A model generated the notes under the pieces. That model saw nothing but the letters and a program-made list of their open reading frames with translations, was not told the origin of the DNA and searched no databases. Positions 52,825-63,013 of a stretch of 64,000 bases of DNA are shown here, piece after piece (positions within the stretch are counted from its first letter, which is position 1; every line of letters starts with the position of its first letter). A program made the translations under genes and the position numbers. This DNA comes from Pseudanabaena sp. ABRG5-3 (GTDB lineage: Bacteria; Cyanobacteriota; Cyanobacteriia; Pseudanabaenales; Pseudanabaenaceae), in contig NZ_AP017560.1 in NCBI RefSeq assembly GCF_003967015.1, forward strand, positions 2,108,001-2,172,000, in the 5' to 3' direction.

Positions 52825-54399
52825 ATGAAACCCCTTGCCCTTTTGAGTGTTTCTGATAAAACAGGACTACTCGACCTTGCCCGTGAGCTATCCACTACCT
52901 ACAATTTTCAGCTCATCAGTAGCGGTGGTACAGCAAAGGCAATCAAGGCGGCCGAGCTTGAAGTTACTAAGGTTTCTGACTATACGGGAGCACCCGAAAT
53001 TTTGGGCGGACGGGTCAAGACCTTGCATCCGCGCATTCATGGTGGCATTTTAGCGAGACTCGACCTGCCAGAACATCAGCAAGACTTGAATGATAATGCC
53101 ATCCAGCCAATTCGGATTGTGGTTGTGAACCTCTATCCATTTGAAGAAACGATCGCAAAACCTAATGTCACCCTCGAAGATGCGATCGAAAATATTGATA
53201 TTGGCGGCCCTACTCTGATCCGTGCTTCGGCAAAAAATTATAAACATGTGGCTGTACTGTCTAATCCTAGCCAATATGCGGAGTTGCTTGAAGAACTCAA
53301 GGCGAACAATGGTGAGACTACTCTAGAGTTCCGTAAAAAATTAGCAGTTGCCGCCTTCAAACATACACAGTCCTACGATACTGCGATCGCGAAATACTTG
53401 AGTGGTGATTTAGTATCTAATCTTGAGAGTTTAGAAGAGAAGTCTACCAATACACTTTCTTCTTCCTATACTTTGCTGTGTAACAATCCTAAGCCATTGC
53501 GCTATGGTGAAAATCCTCATCAACCTGCCACATGGTATCAAGTGGGTGCAACTCCTAAGGGTTGGTCAGCCGCTCAGCAATTGCAAGGGAAAGAACTCAG
53601 CTTTAATAACCTACTCGATCTCGAAGCGGCTCGTAGCATTATTGCTGAATTTGGTGATGATCAGCCTGCGGCGGTGATCATCAAGCACAATAACCCCTGT
53701 GGCGTAGCGATCGGCTCGACTATTGCCGAAGCCTATCAAAAAGCCTTTGAAGCCGATTCCACTTCCGCTTTTGGTGGTATCGTTGCCCTCAATCGTCCTA
53801 TTGACGAAGAGACAGCCCAACTTCTCAATAAAACCTTTTTAGAATGTGTAGTTGCTCCAGCCTGTGTGCCTAGTGTGGCGGCAATTCTCGGCAAAAAGCA
53901 AAATCTCCGTGTACTAGTTCTATCCGATTTCCATCAAGGTTCCCATGAGACCGTCAAAACGATCGCAGGGGGAATGCTCGTCCAAAGATCCGATGATGAA
54001 TCAGTCAAGCCTGACACATGGAAGGTCGTCACTCAAAAGCAACCGACCCCAGAACAGTTGCAGGAACTGATTTTCGCTTGGAAAGTGAGTCGTCATGTCA
54101 AGTCCAATGCGATCGTCATTACTAAAGATTCCACCACGATTGGTATCGGCGCAGGACAAATGAATCGTGTCGGTTCTGCAAAAATTGCCCTAGAGCAAGC
54201 AGGGGAAAAGGCTCAAGGCGCATTCCTCGCGAGCGATGGCTTCTTCCCCTTTGATGACTCGGTGCGGACTGCGGCGGCGGCTGGTATTACAGCGATCGTG
54301 CAACCAGGGGGCAGTTTACGCGATGCCGACTCAATTAAGGCAGCCGATGAACTGGGCTTAGTGATGGTACTTACAGGCGTTCGCCACTTCTTGCACTAA
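52825..54399 (+). CDS. purH: Bifunctional AICAR transformylase/IMP cyclohydrolase
   Basis: 524 residues, normal length. The N-terminal IMP cyclohydrolase domain has ALLSVSDKTGL, SSGGTAKAI, GGRVKTLHPRIHGGIL; the transformylase domain has RYGENPHQPA, KHNNPCGVA, SAFGGIVALN and the C-terminal ITAIVQPGGSLRD with FLH end. Completes IMP synthesis. A small palindrome CAGCGCAAAGCGCTG lies 40 bases upstream. Ends at a strong terminator. Confidence 0.98.
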   Translation: MKPLALLSVSDKTGLLDLARELSTTYNFQLISSGGTAKAIKAAELEVTKVSDYTGAPEILGGRVKTLHPRIHGGILARLDLPEHQQDLNDNAIQPIRIVVVNLYPFEETIAKPNVTLEDAIENIDIGGPTLIRASAKNYKHVAVLSNPSQYAELLEELKANNGETTLEFRKKLAVAAFKHTQSYDTAIAKYLSGDLVSNLESLEEKSTNTLSSSYTLLCNNPKPLRYGENPHQPATWYQVGATPKGWSAAQQLQGKELSFNNLLDLEAARSIIAEFGDDQPAAVIIKHNNPCGVAIGSTIAEAYQKAFEADSTSAFGGIVALNRPIDEETAQLLNKTFLECVVAPACVPSVAAILGKKQNLRVLVLSDFHQGSHETVKTIAGGMLVQRSDDESVKPDTWKVVTQKQPTPEQLQELIFAWKVSRHVKSNAIVITKDSTTIGIGAGQMNRVGSAKIALEQAGEKAQGAFLASDGFFPFDDSVRTAAAAGITAIVQPGGSLRDADSIKAADELGLVMVLTGVRHFLH

Positions 54400-54405
54400 A
54401 CATTT

Positions 54406-54453
54406 TCACCTAGGTTATTAGGAATCAAATAATTGATTCCTAATAACCTAGGT
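54406..54453 (+). terminator. Long perfect hairpin after purH
   Basis: 22-base arms beginning CACCTAGGTTATTAGG pair perfectly around ATAA, seven bases after the stop. Located between convergent genes. Confidence 0.85.
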
Positions 54454-54513
54454 GATTGTTTCTTAACAAACCCAGAGCTTAAATGATGTCGATGTTACTC
54501 GGCTCACTCTAAT

Positions 54514-55836
54514 TCAGGCTATTGTGTTGAAGCTTAGACTTTGTTCCATTACCTTCAATGCTATACGCAGATTTGCTTGAGTCCATAATAGGGGAGTTGC
54601 ATCATTTGGTATATAAATATCTCCTTGTAAATAATAAAGTTCAGGACATTTAAAACCACCAAATTTAGAATCCGTTGCCGTAATTTGCCCCAATGAACGA
54701 TTTAAATAAAACACTTGTTTTTCCAGAAATTCTGGTTTGTTTGTCTCCTGAAATTTCGTTCCAAATATAGCTGAAATAATGGGATCAAAAATGCACCATT
54801 GTGCTTCTTCAGCATCTTTTAGAGATCGCCCATTTTCTTGAAACCATTGTTCACGTTCTGTAGATATACTTGTGCGTATGGCTTGTGGGATATCTTCATA
54901 GTCACGACACCAAAAGGAGTCGCCTTTATACCTTGAAATACCATACTTTCCTTGTAAATTATTAATCACATCTGTGACAATCTGATCCGACATTTTTTCA
55001 TCGAGAACTTTCAAAGGATAAATCAAGAAAAGTAAAGCTGAATCATAACGTCTTTCTCTTCCTTTTTGAATCGATTCTGAAGGAAGAATCGTATTCAGTG
55101 CATCTATACCTTTCTGAATTAAGTTATCTAAAAATTTAATGTTGATTTGCTTGTCTTTGTATTGAAAGTGTTGAGATAGAGAGAAATCTTCTGTATATAC
55201 TCTTCTAAGAATTTTAAGGCTTGCAACAACAACCCCAATGCTAGAAGCTTCTACCTTACGATCTTCTTCCCAATGACCGCTATCCTCATCTTGCCAATAG
55301 GAAATAGATTCAAAATACAAAGGAAAAAGTGCTATTACCTCAAGATCTTCATGACTAGGTTGTAAAAGATGCTCAGAAACTAACTTACAATAAAACCATA
55401 AAAAGTATCCTAGGGCATCGTTCTGAGCATGTTCCCAAAGTTGATGGATTTCTTCTAAATCTTTTCCATTAAATCGAATGTGGGGTCGGCGCATTACTAT
55501 GGATGGACTGACATAACCATCGATAATATTCATAAAATGGATTTTATGTTTTTTAAAATAATTTATTAAGCACTGGACATTTTTGATTGCTATATCAATT
55601 TCTCCAGAAATATAGTGAGAGTATGCGACAAATACATTGTCGCGAACCCATACAGATGCGTAGCCAGTGTATTCTGTAGATTCTTCAACTATAGCAGCAG
55701 GAAAAAGACCATTTTCTAAAGCCGAGAAGTTAAAAGTATTATTCTGACTTAGAATTAGAATAATATCTTGTATGTTACTTAACTGATAGTCATTTTTGAT
55801 TAATTGACGGATTTGATTGTTATGAATACAAGACAT
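54514..55836 (-). CDS. GH15 / phosphorylase kinase alpha-like protein
   Basis: 440 residues with the (alpha/alpha)6 barrel pattern of family 15: YASVWVRDNVFVAYSHYISG, LWEHAQNDALGYFLWFYCKL, DSGHWEEDRKVEASSIGVVVASL, RRYDSALLFLIYPL, and a C-terminal LLWTQANLRIALKVM. The WEED pair near 196 occupies the position of the catalytic acid in glucoamylase-type enzymes, but many bacterial members are uncharacterised. More AT-rich than its purH neighbour. The adjacent gene at 55939 has the same composition and direction and could be a partner. Confidence 0.8.
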   Translation of the reverse strand: MSCIHNNQIRQLIKNDYQLSNIQDIILILSQNNTFNFSALENGLFPAAIVEESTEYTGYASVWVRDNVFVAYSHYISGEIDIAIKNVQCLINYFKKHKIHFMNIIDGYVSPSIVMRRPHIRFNGKDLEEIHQLWEHAQNDALGYFLWFYCKLVSEHLLQPSHEDLEVIALFPLYFESISYWQDEDSGHWEEDRKVEASSIGVVVASLKILRRVYTEDFSLSQHFQYKDKQINIKFLDNLIQKGIDALNTILPSESIQKGRERRYDSALLFLIYPLKVLDEKMSDQIVTDVINNLQGKYGISRYKGDSFWCRDYEDIPQAIRTSISTEREQWFQENGRSLKDAEEAQWCIFDPIISAIFGTKFQETNKPEFLEKQVFYLNRSLGQITATDSKFGGFKCPELYYLQGDIYIPNDATPLLWTQANLRIALKVMEQSLSFNTIA

Positions 55837-55938
55837 ATTTTAAATATATTCTAATAAAAGATTTGTATATTCTATATTGTAATTCCAAATCATTTATAGA
55901 TTTCTAGTATTTTTAGATAGATTTAGGAATATAAGTAG

Positions 55939-56721
55939 TTAAAGCAAGATGAATCGATGGTGTGATTTTAATGCTTCTTTCTTACTTTTAAATACCATTT
56001 GAGAACAATACGATAACATAATACCCAAAATTCCAGATATTAGAAATGCTATTTCTTCAAATTTTTTTAGATTATTTAGTAATAGAAATAAAACAACAAA
56101 AAAAGTTAATATCTCTAAAACTTTCAATACTACATGCTGATTTTTAAAGACTTTTTGAAAAAAGGATGTTAATGAAGCTAATAAAATAAATAAAATGCCA
56201 AATGCCAGTAGGATTACTAGAAATACTTTATATAGAAATGCTTGATCATTTGTTAGATTATTGAATAATGGAAGTATTGGATCATTAAATAATGGAAATA
56301 AACCAATGCAGGTAAGAATCAGCGACAAAAGTATTGTTGAACCACTAAGCACAAAATCTTCTAAAATAAATATATTTTTATCACGATTATTTTCACAATA
56401 TATTTCATATTCTTGTATAAGTAATATTTTTTTATCTGTTTCGTCACTTGCACTATTTTGGGTTTTATATGTTTGAAAAAACTGACTGATATTTAACACA
56501 CGAATCTGTAAGTGATTACACAGCAAATCAACATAAACACATACAAAGGGAATAAGACAAAGTAATAAACGTAAAGATAATATAGTTTGAGGTTGTTGAT
56601 TTGAGTTGCCTATGCCAAGACCTACAGATCCTAAGGCAGCCACTAATATTGGTTTCAGCCTTAGTAGTTCTACTCTCATTTTGGTTGCTTCAATAATTTC
56701 TGTTCTGAAAGCTTCTATCAT
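55939..56721 (-). CDS. Hypothetical multi-pass membrane protein
   Basis: 260 residues with about five hydrophobic segments (near 25-40, 48-66, 125-145, 165-190, 205-245). A polar loop with NKKILLIQEYEIYCENNRDKN lies between the second and third. No family recognised. AT-rich, as is the GH15-like gene that follows 100 bases downstream. Confidence 0.65.
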   Translation of the reverse strand: MIEAFRTEIIEATKMRVELLRLKPILVAALGSVGLGIGNSNQQPQTILSLRLLLCLIPFVCVYVDLLCNHLQIRVLNISQFFQTYKTQNSASDETDKKILLIQEYEIYCENNRDKNIFILEDFVLSGSTILLSLILTCIGLFPLFNDPILPLFNNLTNDQAFLYKVFLVILLAFGILFILLASLTSFFQKVFKNQHVVLKVLEILTFFVVLFLLLNNLKKFEEIAFLISGILGIMLSYCSQMVFKSKKEALKSHHRFILL

Positions 56722-57117
56722 GTCTACTCCTTACTTATAGTATTAACTCTACTGAAACATCAATTAATCTCAAACACTATTGCTAAATTTAGATTTATGT
56801 ATTGTCTATTTATATCTGAATCTGGACTAATGTATTAAATATTTCATAACAATATATTTTGCATTTAAATAGACAGAGATTGTATTTGCAATTCAACAAA
56901 AATAGTAAGAGAAATATTCAAGAAAAAACAAGATTTTTTATAAAAACTTTACATGCTTTTGCAAGTTAAATATTATTCCTAATTAAATTTATTGGGCGAA
57001 TTTCTTACAGAAATGATATTTAAGGATGAGAAATAGATGATTTGGTAGCAATAAGAATTAGGAAGCACTATAAAAATATTGAACATATCTTATTTCTGTA
57101 AGAGGTCTAATATGTCA
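56722..57117. other. Intergenic stretch, no gene seen
   Basis: About 400 AT-rich bases between the membrane-protein gene and the family D element. No RNA gene or open frame of note. Confidence 0.55.
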
Positions 57118-57234
57118 GTGTCTAAGGGGAGTATCTCACTTTGGAACATTTGGCAAAGACAAGGGGCTTAAGCCCCTTGTTCTAGGCTTAGGAAAATTGG
57201 GACTACGCCAAAGTGAGATGCTCCCGTGTCTAAG
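57118..57234. repeat. MITE-like element, family D, with 9-bp target duplication
   Basis: GTGTCTAAG occurs at 57118-57126 and 57226-57234 as a direct repeat. It encloses a 99-base element (57127-57225) whose ends GGGAGTATCTCACTTTGG and CCAAAGTGAGATGCTCCC are 18-base inverted repeats with one mismatch. The palindrome CAAGGGGCTTAAGCCCCTTG lies at its centre. The right duplication contains the ftsI stop codon. Confidence 0.88.
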
Positions 57235-59185
57235 TGCGATCGCGGGATGGTGGTTTTGGTTGAGAACTTGGAGAAGGACTAGGAGAAGGTGATGAATTTT
57301 GAGTTGAAGGAGTTGCTGCAGGTGAGGGAGGAGGAGAAACAGTAGGAGAAGGTGTGGGCTGTGGCTCAGGAAGAGTTGGGGTCTTAGAAATTAATTCTTC
57401 AGGATGGCTAGGGGGAATACCTTCTGTGACAATGATATCTTCGATCACAGTCTTGACAATGGGAGCTGCTACCGTAGAACCAAAGGCATCGGAACCAACG
57501 GGTTCATCAACCACTGCTAGCACTACATAGCGAGGATCTTTGGAGGGGAAAGTACCAACAAAGCTGGTGATCTTCGCATTGGAATAACCGCCACCAGTAG
57601 ATGATGCTTTTTGAGCAGTACCTGTTTTACCTGCGATCCGATATCCGGGAATGCGTGCAGGTAAACCTGTCCCTTTTTCCACTACGTTAGTCATCATCTC
57701 TATCACCTTCTGAGCAGTGGTTGGGGAAATGATTTGGCGAGGAGTTGGTAATTTAGGCTGATAGTACTCTTCCCCCTCTTCATTGATCAGTCCTTTAACT
57801 ACATGGGGCGTGAGTAATTTACCGCCACTAGCCAAAATGCCGTGGAGCTGCACCATTTGAAGAGGAGTAAGTGAAAATCCTTGTCCAAAGGCAGCCGTTG
57901 CAGGCTCAATCACATACTCATTGAATTGTTCTTGAGGCTTGAGGGTACTTGGGGTTTCCGATGGTAAATCTACACCCGAAATATCACCTAATCCGATTCG
58001 TTCGAGCCAACCATAGTAAACCGATGGCTTCATGCGTTGGATGATATGCACCATACCCACATTGCTCGATCGCTCTAGGATTTGACTAATGCTGAGGGGA
58101 CCAACTGCGCCGACTTGTTCATAGTCAAAGTTAGCTACGGGCCAACCGCCAATAGTCAAAGCGCCTTCATCATTAAATACGGTGTCAGGCTGAATAGCTC
58201 CCGCTTCGATGGCGATCGCCACATTGATCGGCTTAAAGGTAGAACCCGGTTCATAGAGATCGGAAACTGCCCAATTTTTAAAGAGTTTGACATCAGCATC
58301 ATAATAGCGGTTGGGATCATAGGTTGGTTCAGTAACGAGTGTTAGTAGACCGCCATCCCTAGCATCCATGACGATGACTGAGCCACGCTTGGCATTAAAC
58401 TTGACCATTTGCTGCTTCAGGATTTGCCTTGCAGTGCGCTGAATCCGCGAGTCAATGGTCATTTGTAAGCTGGTGCGATCGCTACGGATCATCCCCGCAG
58501 GTACACGGTTGGGAATTAACTTACCATTGCCATCTTGAGCAACCGCAGGAGTTTGATCGGTACGTTCTAATAATTTTTCTTGGCTAAGCTCAATACCTGC
58601 TTGACCACGATGATCAACATTTACATAGCCGATCAGTTCGGCGGCGAGATCCTGTTGGGGATAGAGACGATGACGCTGTTGGATTAATTCTAAGCCTTCA
58701 ATCTGTAGGGCATAAATGCGATCGGCACTTTCTTCTGAGAGCCAATATTCGACTTGAATGGAAGTAGTATCACGGCTGAGGATACTCACTAACCTTTCTG
58801 GTGATTTTCTCAGGATTGGTGCAAGTTTTGTCGCGATTTCCGTAGTAATTTCCTCAAAGCTCTTCTTCTTGGGGTCTTTGCCAATATCTTTGTTATTCTT
58901 CTCAAATAGATGTGGATAGGCAAATAGGGTATAGACAGGACGATCTAAGGCTAAAACATTACCCTTGCGATCAGTAATCGTGCGGCGGGGAATAAATGGT
59001 CGTAGCGTAAACATTTGTTGCTTACGCGCCTTGTCTAGCAGGTCGGGTGAGGTAATTACCTGTAAATAAACTAAGCGCACAATTAATCCCAGCATCGATA
59101 GCGCCAAAATAATCCAAATCAGGACAGTTCGGCGCTTGAATAGATTAATGGTGGCAAGATCCTTGGGAAGAAAAGATGGAGTCAT
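57230..59185 (-). CDS. ftsI: Penicillin-binding protein 2/3, septal transpeptidase FtsI
   Basis: 651 residues from the ATG at 59185, which overlaps the murD stop as ATGA; a TTG five codons earlier is the longer alternative. One N-terminal membrane helix (VLIWIILALSMLGLIVRLVYL), a dimerisation domain, and the transpeptidase domain with Ser in GSTFKP, SSN in RSSNVG, and KTGTAQ. A Pro/Ser/Thr-rich tail of about 55 residues follows, typical of cyanobacteria. It cross-links septal peptidoglycan. Its stop codon lies inside the target duplication of the family D element. Confidence 0.94.
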   Translation of the reverse strand: MTPSFLPKDLATINLFKRRTVLIWIILALSMLGLIVRLVYLQVITSPDLLDKARKQQMFTLRPFIPRRTITDRKGNVLALDRPVYTLFAYPHLFEKNNKDIGKDPKKKSFEEITTEIATKLAPILRKSPERLVSILSRDTTSIQVEYWLSEESADRIYALQIEGLELIQQRHRLYPQQDLAAELIGYVNVDHRGQAGIELSQEKLLERTDQTPAVAQDGNGKLIPNRVPAGMIRSDRTSLQMTIDSRIQRTARQILKQQMVKFNAKRGSVIVMDARDGGLLTLVTEPTYDPNRYYDADVKLFKNWAVSDLYEPGSTFKPINVAIAIEAGAIQPDTVFNDEGALTIGGWPVANFDYEQVGAVGPLSISQILERSSNVGMVHIIQRMKPSVYYGWLERIGLGDISGVDLPSETPSTLKPQEQFNEYVIEPATAAFGQGFSLTPLQMVQLHGILASGGKLLTPHVVKGLINEEGEEYYQPKLPTPRQIISPTTAQKVIEMMTNVVEKGTGLPARIPGYRIAGKTGTAQKASSTGGGYSNAKITSFVGTFPSKDPRYVVLAVVDEPVGSDAFGSTVAAPIVKTVIEDIIVTEGIPPSHPEELISKTPTLPEPQPTPSPTVSPPPSPAATPSTQNSSPSPSPSPSSQPKPPSRDRT

Positions 59186-60573
59186 GAAAGTTCTTGACAA
59201 AGTTGGCGGAAGCGATCGCCGCGTTGCTCAAAGTTAGCAAACTGGTCGAAGCTTGCACATGCAGGCGAGAATAGCACAGTTGGCAAAGGCTGGCTAGGGT
59301 GATTATGGGCGCGGGTGTGGGCAATATGAGCCGCTTGCTTAACGGCTCGTTCAAGAGTTTCCACAATCTCATAATTCTTAAACCCTGCATCCTTGAGCAT
59401 TTCCGCAAATAAAGGTGCAGCTTCACCGATTAATAAAACAGCGATCGCTCTTTGGCGAATTTGCTCTAGCCATGCACTTGCCTCACCCTGCTTTGGCTGA
59501 CCACCCGCAATCAAGACCACAGGTGGTTTCACGGCACGTAAGCCCACCTCCGCCGCATCATAATTTGTTGCCTTGCTGTCATTGATAAAAGCAATCCCCT
59601 CATAAAAGCGAATATGCTCCAGACGATGGGGAACACCTTGAAACTCAGATATGGCGCGATCAATATGCTCTGAGCCAATGCCTGCTAATTTTGCCGCCGC
59701 AACGGACATTAATAAATTCTGGCGATTATGGCTACCCAATAGATGCCAATGGGAAATTGGAAAAACGGGTTCACCGCGAAACTTGACCCAACCATCATGG
59801 ATACAAGCTCCATCAGCGATCGCTTCTACCACTTGATCGTCAATACCCGTCCATATTGCCTTGGGCCACATCGCCGCCCCAAAATCAAGCAAAAAGGGAT
59901 CATTACCATTAAGGACAATGTGACTAGAGGGATCAATCAACTTTGCCTTGATATCTCGATAGTTCTCAAGGGTATAGTGGCGATTGAGGTGATCGGGGGT
60001 AAATGTTGTCCAGATCCCTATTTTGGGTTTGACACTTTGGGATGACTCAATCTGATAGCTGCTTAGTTCCGCAATGATCCAGTCAGGCTGAATTTGTTGA
60101 TGCAATACTTGCAGCGCAATCTCACAAGCAGGTAGACCGATATTGCCACAGGCGATCGCCTTCAGCCCTGCCGCCTGAAAAATGGCTGCCGTCAAGGATG
60201 TTACCGTAGTTTTACCATTGGTTCCTGTGATCCCCACCCAAGGAATATGCTTGAGATAGCGCCATGCCAACTCAATCTCGCCGATGGTATCTAAACCCAG
60301 CGATCGCGCTTGCTCAACCTCAGGACGATCCCAAGGCACACCCGGACTTACGGCTACTAAATCTACGGGTTGGCTCGTTTTAATTAAATTCTCAAAGTCG
60401 GGAAATCCCCCAAGTTCAACGGCAATGCCCTCAGCCTCTAAATCAAGCTTGCGCTGTTCGAGGCTAGGACTGGCATTACTATCACTAATTGTCACCTGCC
60501 AACCATCAGCCTTGAGTAGCTTAGCAGCAGAAATTCCCGACTGTCCCAGTCCCAGTACATACGCTTGAGGCAT
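59182..60573 (-). CDS. murD: UDP-N-acetylmuramoylalanine-D-glutamate ligase
   Basis: 463 residues. Rossmann-like N-domain (YVLGLGQSGISAAKLL), the ATP-binding GITGTNGKTTVTS, IAELSSYQIESS, and the C-domain HRLEHIRFYEGIAFINDSKATN. Adds D-Glu to UDP-MurNAc-L-Ala in the cytosol. Four-base overlap with ftsI downstream indicates one transcription unit for wall synthesis. Confidence 0.97.
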   Translation of the reverse strand: MPQAYVLGLGQSGISAAKLLKADGWQVTISDSNASPSLEQRKLDLEAEGIAVELGGFPDFENLIKTSQPVDLVAVSPGVPWDRPEVEQARSLGLDTIGEIELAWRYLKHIPWVGITGTNGKTTVTSLTAAIFQAAGLKAIACGNIGLPACEIALQVLHQQIQPDWIIAELSSYQIESSQSVKPKIGIWTTFTPDHLNRHYTLENYRDIKAKLIDPSSHIVLNGNDPFLLDFGAAMWPKAIWTGIDDQVVEAIADGACIHDGWVKFRGEPVFPISHWHLLGSHNRQNLLMSVAAAKLAGIGSEHIDRAISEFQGVPHRLEHIRFYEGIAFINDSKATNYDAAEVGLRAVKPPVVLIAGGQPKQGEASAWLEQIRQRAIAVLLIGEAAPLFAEMLKDAGFKNYEIVETLERAVKQAAHIAHTRAHNHPSQPLPTVLFSPACASFDQFANFEQRGDRFRQLCQELS

Positions 60574-60644
60574 TGCGATCGCTTGATATAGAGGTTTATT
60601 AAAAATTTAATAATAAACGATACAGGATCATGAGTGCCAAAGAT

Positions 60645-60673
60645 CTGACAACCGTGCAAAGCACGGTTGTCAG
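60645..60673. repeat. Perfect hairpin, apex GCAAAGC
   Basis: CTGACAACCGTGC pairs with GCACGGTTGTCAG around AAA. On the minus strand it lies just after the HIT gene stop and before murD, so it could stop read-through. Confidence 0.75.
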
Positions 60674-60676
60674 GCA

Positions 60677-61024
<348 letters not shown>

Positions 61025-61064
61025 CTAAAATCATTTTTGCTATGGTGACACAAAGCGAACCCGA

Positions 61065-61099
61065 AAATGAGAGAGGGTGCTTAGCACCCTCTCTCATTT
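61065..61099 (-). terminator. Perfect hairpin at the dapF end
   Basis: AAATGAGAGAGGGTGC pairs with GCACCCTCTCTCATTT around TTA, starting in the dapF stop codon. Apex GCTTAGC. Confidence 0.75.
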
Positions 61100-61943
61100 A
61101 CAATTCGTTAACAACTGAGCCTGTAAATACTAGTTTTGCGGGACCAGTCATCAAAATGCGATCGCTTTCGGCTGACCAAGTAATTTTCAGATCGCCTCCG
61201 GGCAGATTAACAGTACAGGTGCGATCGCAAAGGTCATTTAAGACACCTGCGACGACGGTGGCACAGGCTCCTGTTCCACAGGCAAGGGTTGCCCCTGCGC
61301 CACGTTCCCATACGCGCATTTTTACATAGCCACGATTGACGACTTCCACAAATTCTGTGTTTGTACGTTTCGGGAATACGGGATGATGTTCAAAGAGAAC
61401 GCCGATTTCGGCTAAGGGAATGCTATCGACATCATTCACAAAGGTCATGCAGTGGGGATTTCCCATGCTCACGGTAGTTACATTCCAAGTTTTGCCGCCG
61501 ACTTCGAGGGGGAGGTTGACTACTTTTTGATCGCTTTCGCCTAGAGTAGTGGGAATCTCGGCAGCAGTCAAAAATGGCTTGCCCATATCGACGGTTACTA
61601 ATCCGTCTGCATCCATTTGGGGAACGATCAAGCCTGCACCTGTGTGGATCGGATATTTGCCGTCAATGGTGGGGATTCCCAAATCCTGCATGAACTTTGC
61701 TAAACAGCGAATTCCATTACCGCACATTTCTGGTTCGGAACCATCGGAGTTATAGATTCGCATCCGATGTTCACCATTATCGGCATTTAGCAAGAAGATT
61801 ACGCCATCTGCACCGATGCCAAAATTGCGATCGCACCATTTTTCTGCTTGCTCTGGTGTGAGAATAGGTTCAGCGCTATGACGGTTATCAATCAATACAA
61901 AGTCATTACCTAAGCCGTGATATTTACTAAATGCGATCGCCAT
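61098..61943 (-). CDS. dapF: Diaminopimelate epimerase
   Basis: 281 residues, normal length. The two catalytic cysteines are in MCGNGIRC and [17 protein letters not shown] and the N-terminal [13 protein letters not shown] are also diagnostic. Converts LL- to meso-diaminopimelate, used for lysine and as the peptidoglycan cross-linking residue. It fits the wall-synthesis context of murD and ftsI. Confidence 0.97.
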   Translation of the reverse strand: MAIAFSKYHGLGNDFVLIDNRHSAEPILTPEQAEKWCDRNFGIGADGVIFLLNADNGEHRMRIYNSDGSEPEMCGNGIRCLAKFMQDLGIPTIDGKYPIHTGAGLIVPQMDADGLVTVDMGKPFLTAAEIPTTLGESDQKVVNLPLEVGGKTWNVTTVSMGNPHCMTFVNDVDSIPLAEIGVLFEHHPVFPKRTNTEFVEVVNRGYVKMRVWERGAGATLACGTGACATVVAGVLNDLCDRTCTVNLPGGDLKITWSAESDRILMTGPAKLVFTGSVVNEL

Positions 61944-62049
61944 GAGTTATTTCAATATATTTCTTAATCTATGTTACCAATAAAGGTAAAAGTGCGCGAA
62001 GTGTACGCTCACGCTTAGTTCTAAGACTTGTCAATTAGGCGATCGCCTT

Positions 62050-62256
62050 CTAGTTATCAGGAAATTGCCAACACATAATCCGTTCGACATTTTTGGAGCC
62101 ACAACGACATGCCTCAGCATGGGAAGCAACCCATTCATAATCACATTTGCGACAGTGATGTAGGACGTTGTTGATATTAGCGGCAGCAATGTGATCGCGT
62201 CCTGCTTTTAGTTCTTCAGGTGTGAGGACGGATTCAAGATCATTTGGCTCAGTCAT
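62050..62256 (-). CDS. Zinc-ribbon protein, copy 1
   Basis: 68 residues. MTEPNDLESVLTPEELKAG is followed by a four-cysteine zinc ribbon: HCRKC, then ACRC about 20 residues later, and CWQF at the end. Probably a small nucleic-acid-binding or regulatory protein. A nearly identical gene lies at 63792-63998, differing at three residues (L7P, H22R, N68D). The two copies flank two toxin-antitoxin pairs. Confidence 0.75.
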   Translation of the reverse strand: MTEPNDLESVLTPEELKAGRDHIAAANINNVLHHCRKCDYEWVASHAEACRCGSKNVERIMCWQFPDN

Positions 62257-62284
62257 TACAACATCTCCCTTTGGGTTCTGTTTT

Positions 62285-62692
62285 TTAAAGTTCGAGAAAA
62301 TCGGCTGGGGTGAGAATCTGAATATCTCTAAAAGGATGTAGAACTAACAAGTCGTGATCGCCTGTAATCAAATAATCAGCTTTACCATTGACCGCCACTT
62401 CTAGAAATTTATCGTCTTTGTGATCGCGACAGATATTTATTGACTCAGTAATCTCGATCGCTTCTATTTTGGATGCTAAGGTTTGCAAAAATTTCGAGCG
62501 TTTGACTAAGGAGACATAGCGATCGAATTTTTTACGAGTGAGGACTTCGGTTATTTCTGTGACTGTGGCTTCTGACATTAAGATAATTCCATGAGCCATG
62601 CTGTAATCAAATAGTTTTTGAGGTGGTGTATTTTTGCTCAAGATACTACTGATAAGGATATTTGTGTCGATGACAAAGCGTAATTTATTCAT
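62285..62692 (-). CDS. PIN-domain toxin (VapC-like)
   Basis: 135 residues. PIN-fold acidic residues are in FVIDTNILISSI, SEATVTEITEVL, DHKDDKFLEVAV and LITGDHDLL. Likely an Mg-dependent RNase. Overlaps the end of the upstream antitoxin gene by eight bases, the normal arrangement for such pairs. Confidence 0.92.
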   Translation of the reverse strand: MNKLRFVIDTNILISSILSKNTPPQKLFDYSMAHGIILMSEATVTEITEVLTRKKFDRYVSLVKRSKFLQTLASKIEAIEITESINICRDHKDDKFLEVAVNGKADYLITGDHDLLVLHPFRDIQILTPADFLEL

Positions 62693-62900
62693 CTTCTAGA
62701 AGTTTCTCTAGTATTTCTGGAGTTAGTCCGTTGGATTCGGCTTCGTCTCTAAGGTCGGCAACTATATCTTCTAAGGATTCTTCTAATGAACGTTTCAAGA
62801 TAGATGTCATTAGTGCTTGAAATTGTTGTTGGCTCTGTGGTTTGAATGCTCTATAGGCTCTAGCAATTTCTGGCTCGACTTCAAAGCTGATGGTTTCCAT
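62685..62900 (-). CDS. Antitoxin partner of the PIN toxin
   Basis: 71 residues. METISFEVEPEIARAYRAFKPQSQQQFQALM resembles the dimerisation strand plus helices of small ribbon-helix-helix antitoxins; the acidic tail LTPEILEKLLEDE would block the toxin. Immediately upstream of, and overlapping, the PIN gene. Family name not certain. Confidence 0.8.
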   Translation of the reverse strand: METISFEVEPEIARAYRAFKPQSQQQFQALMTSILKRSLEESLEDIVADLRDEAESNGLTPEILEKLLEDE

Positions 62901-63013
62901 AATTTACCTCCAATTTTTACTTTTCCTATTTTACTCAGGTTTGATTTACCTCTAATTGAGACGATTGCCCACTTCTCTATCAATAATTAGGTCTAGGTTT
63001 GAGATCTGATTTA

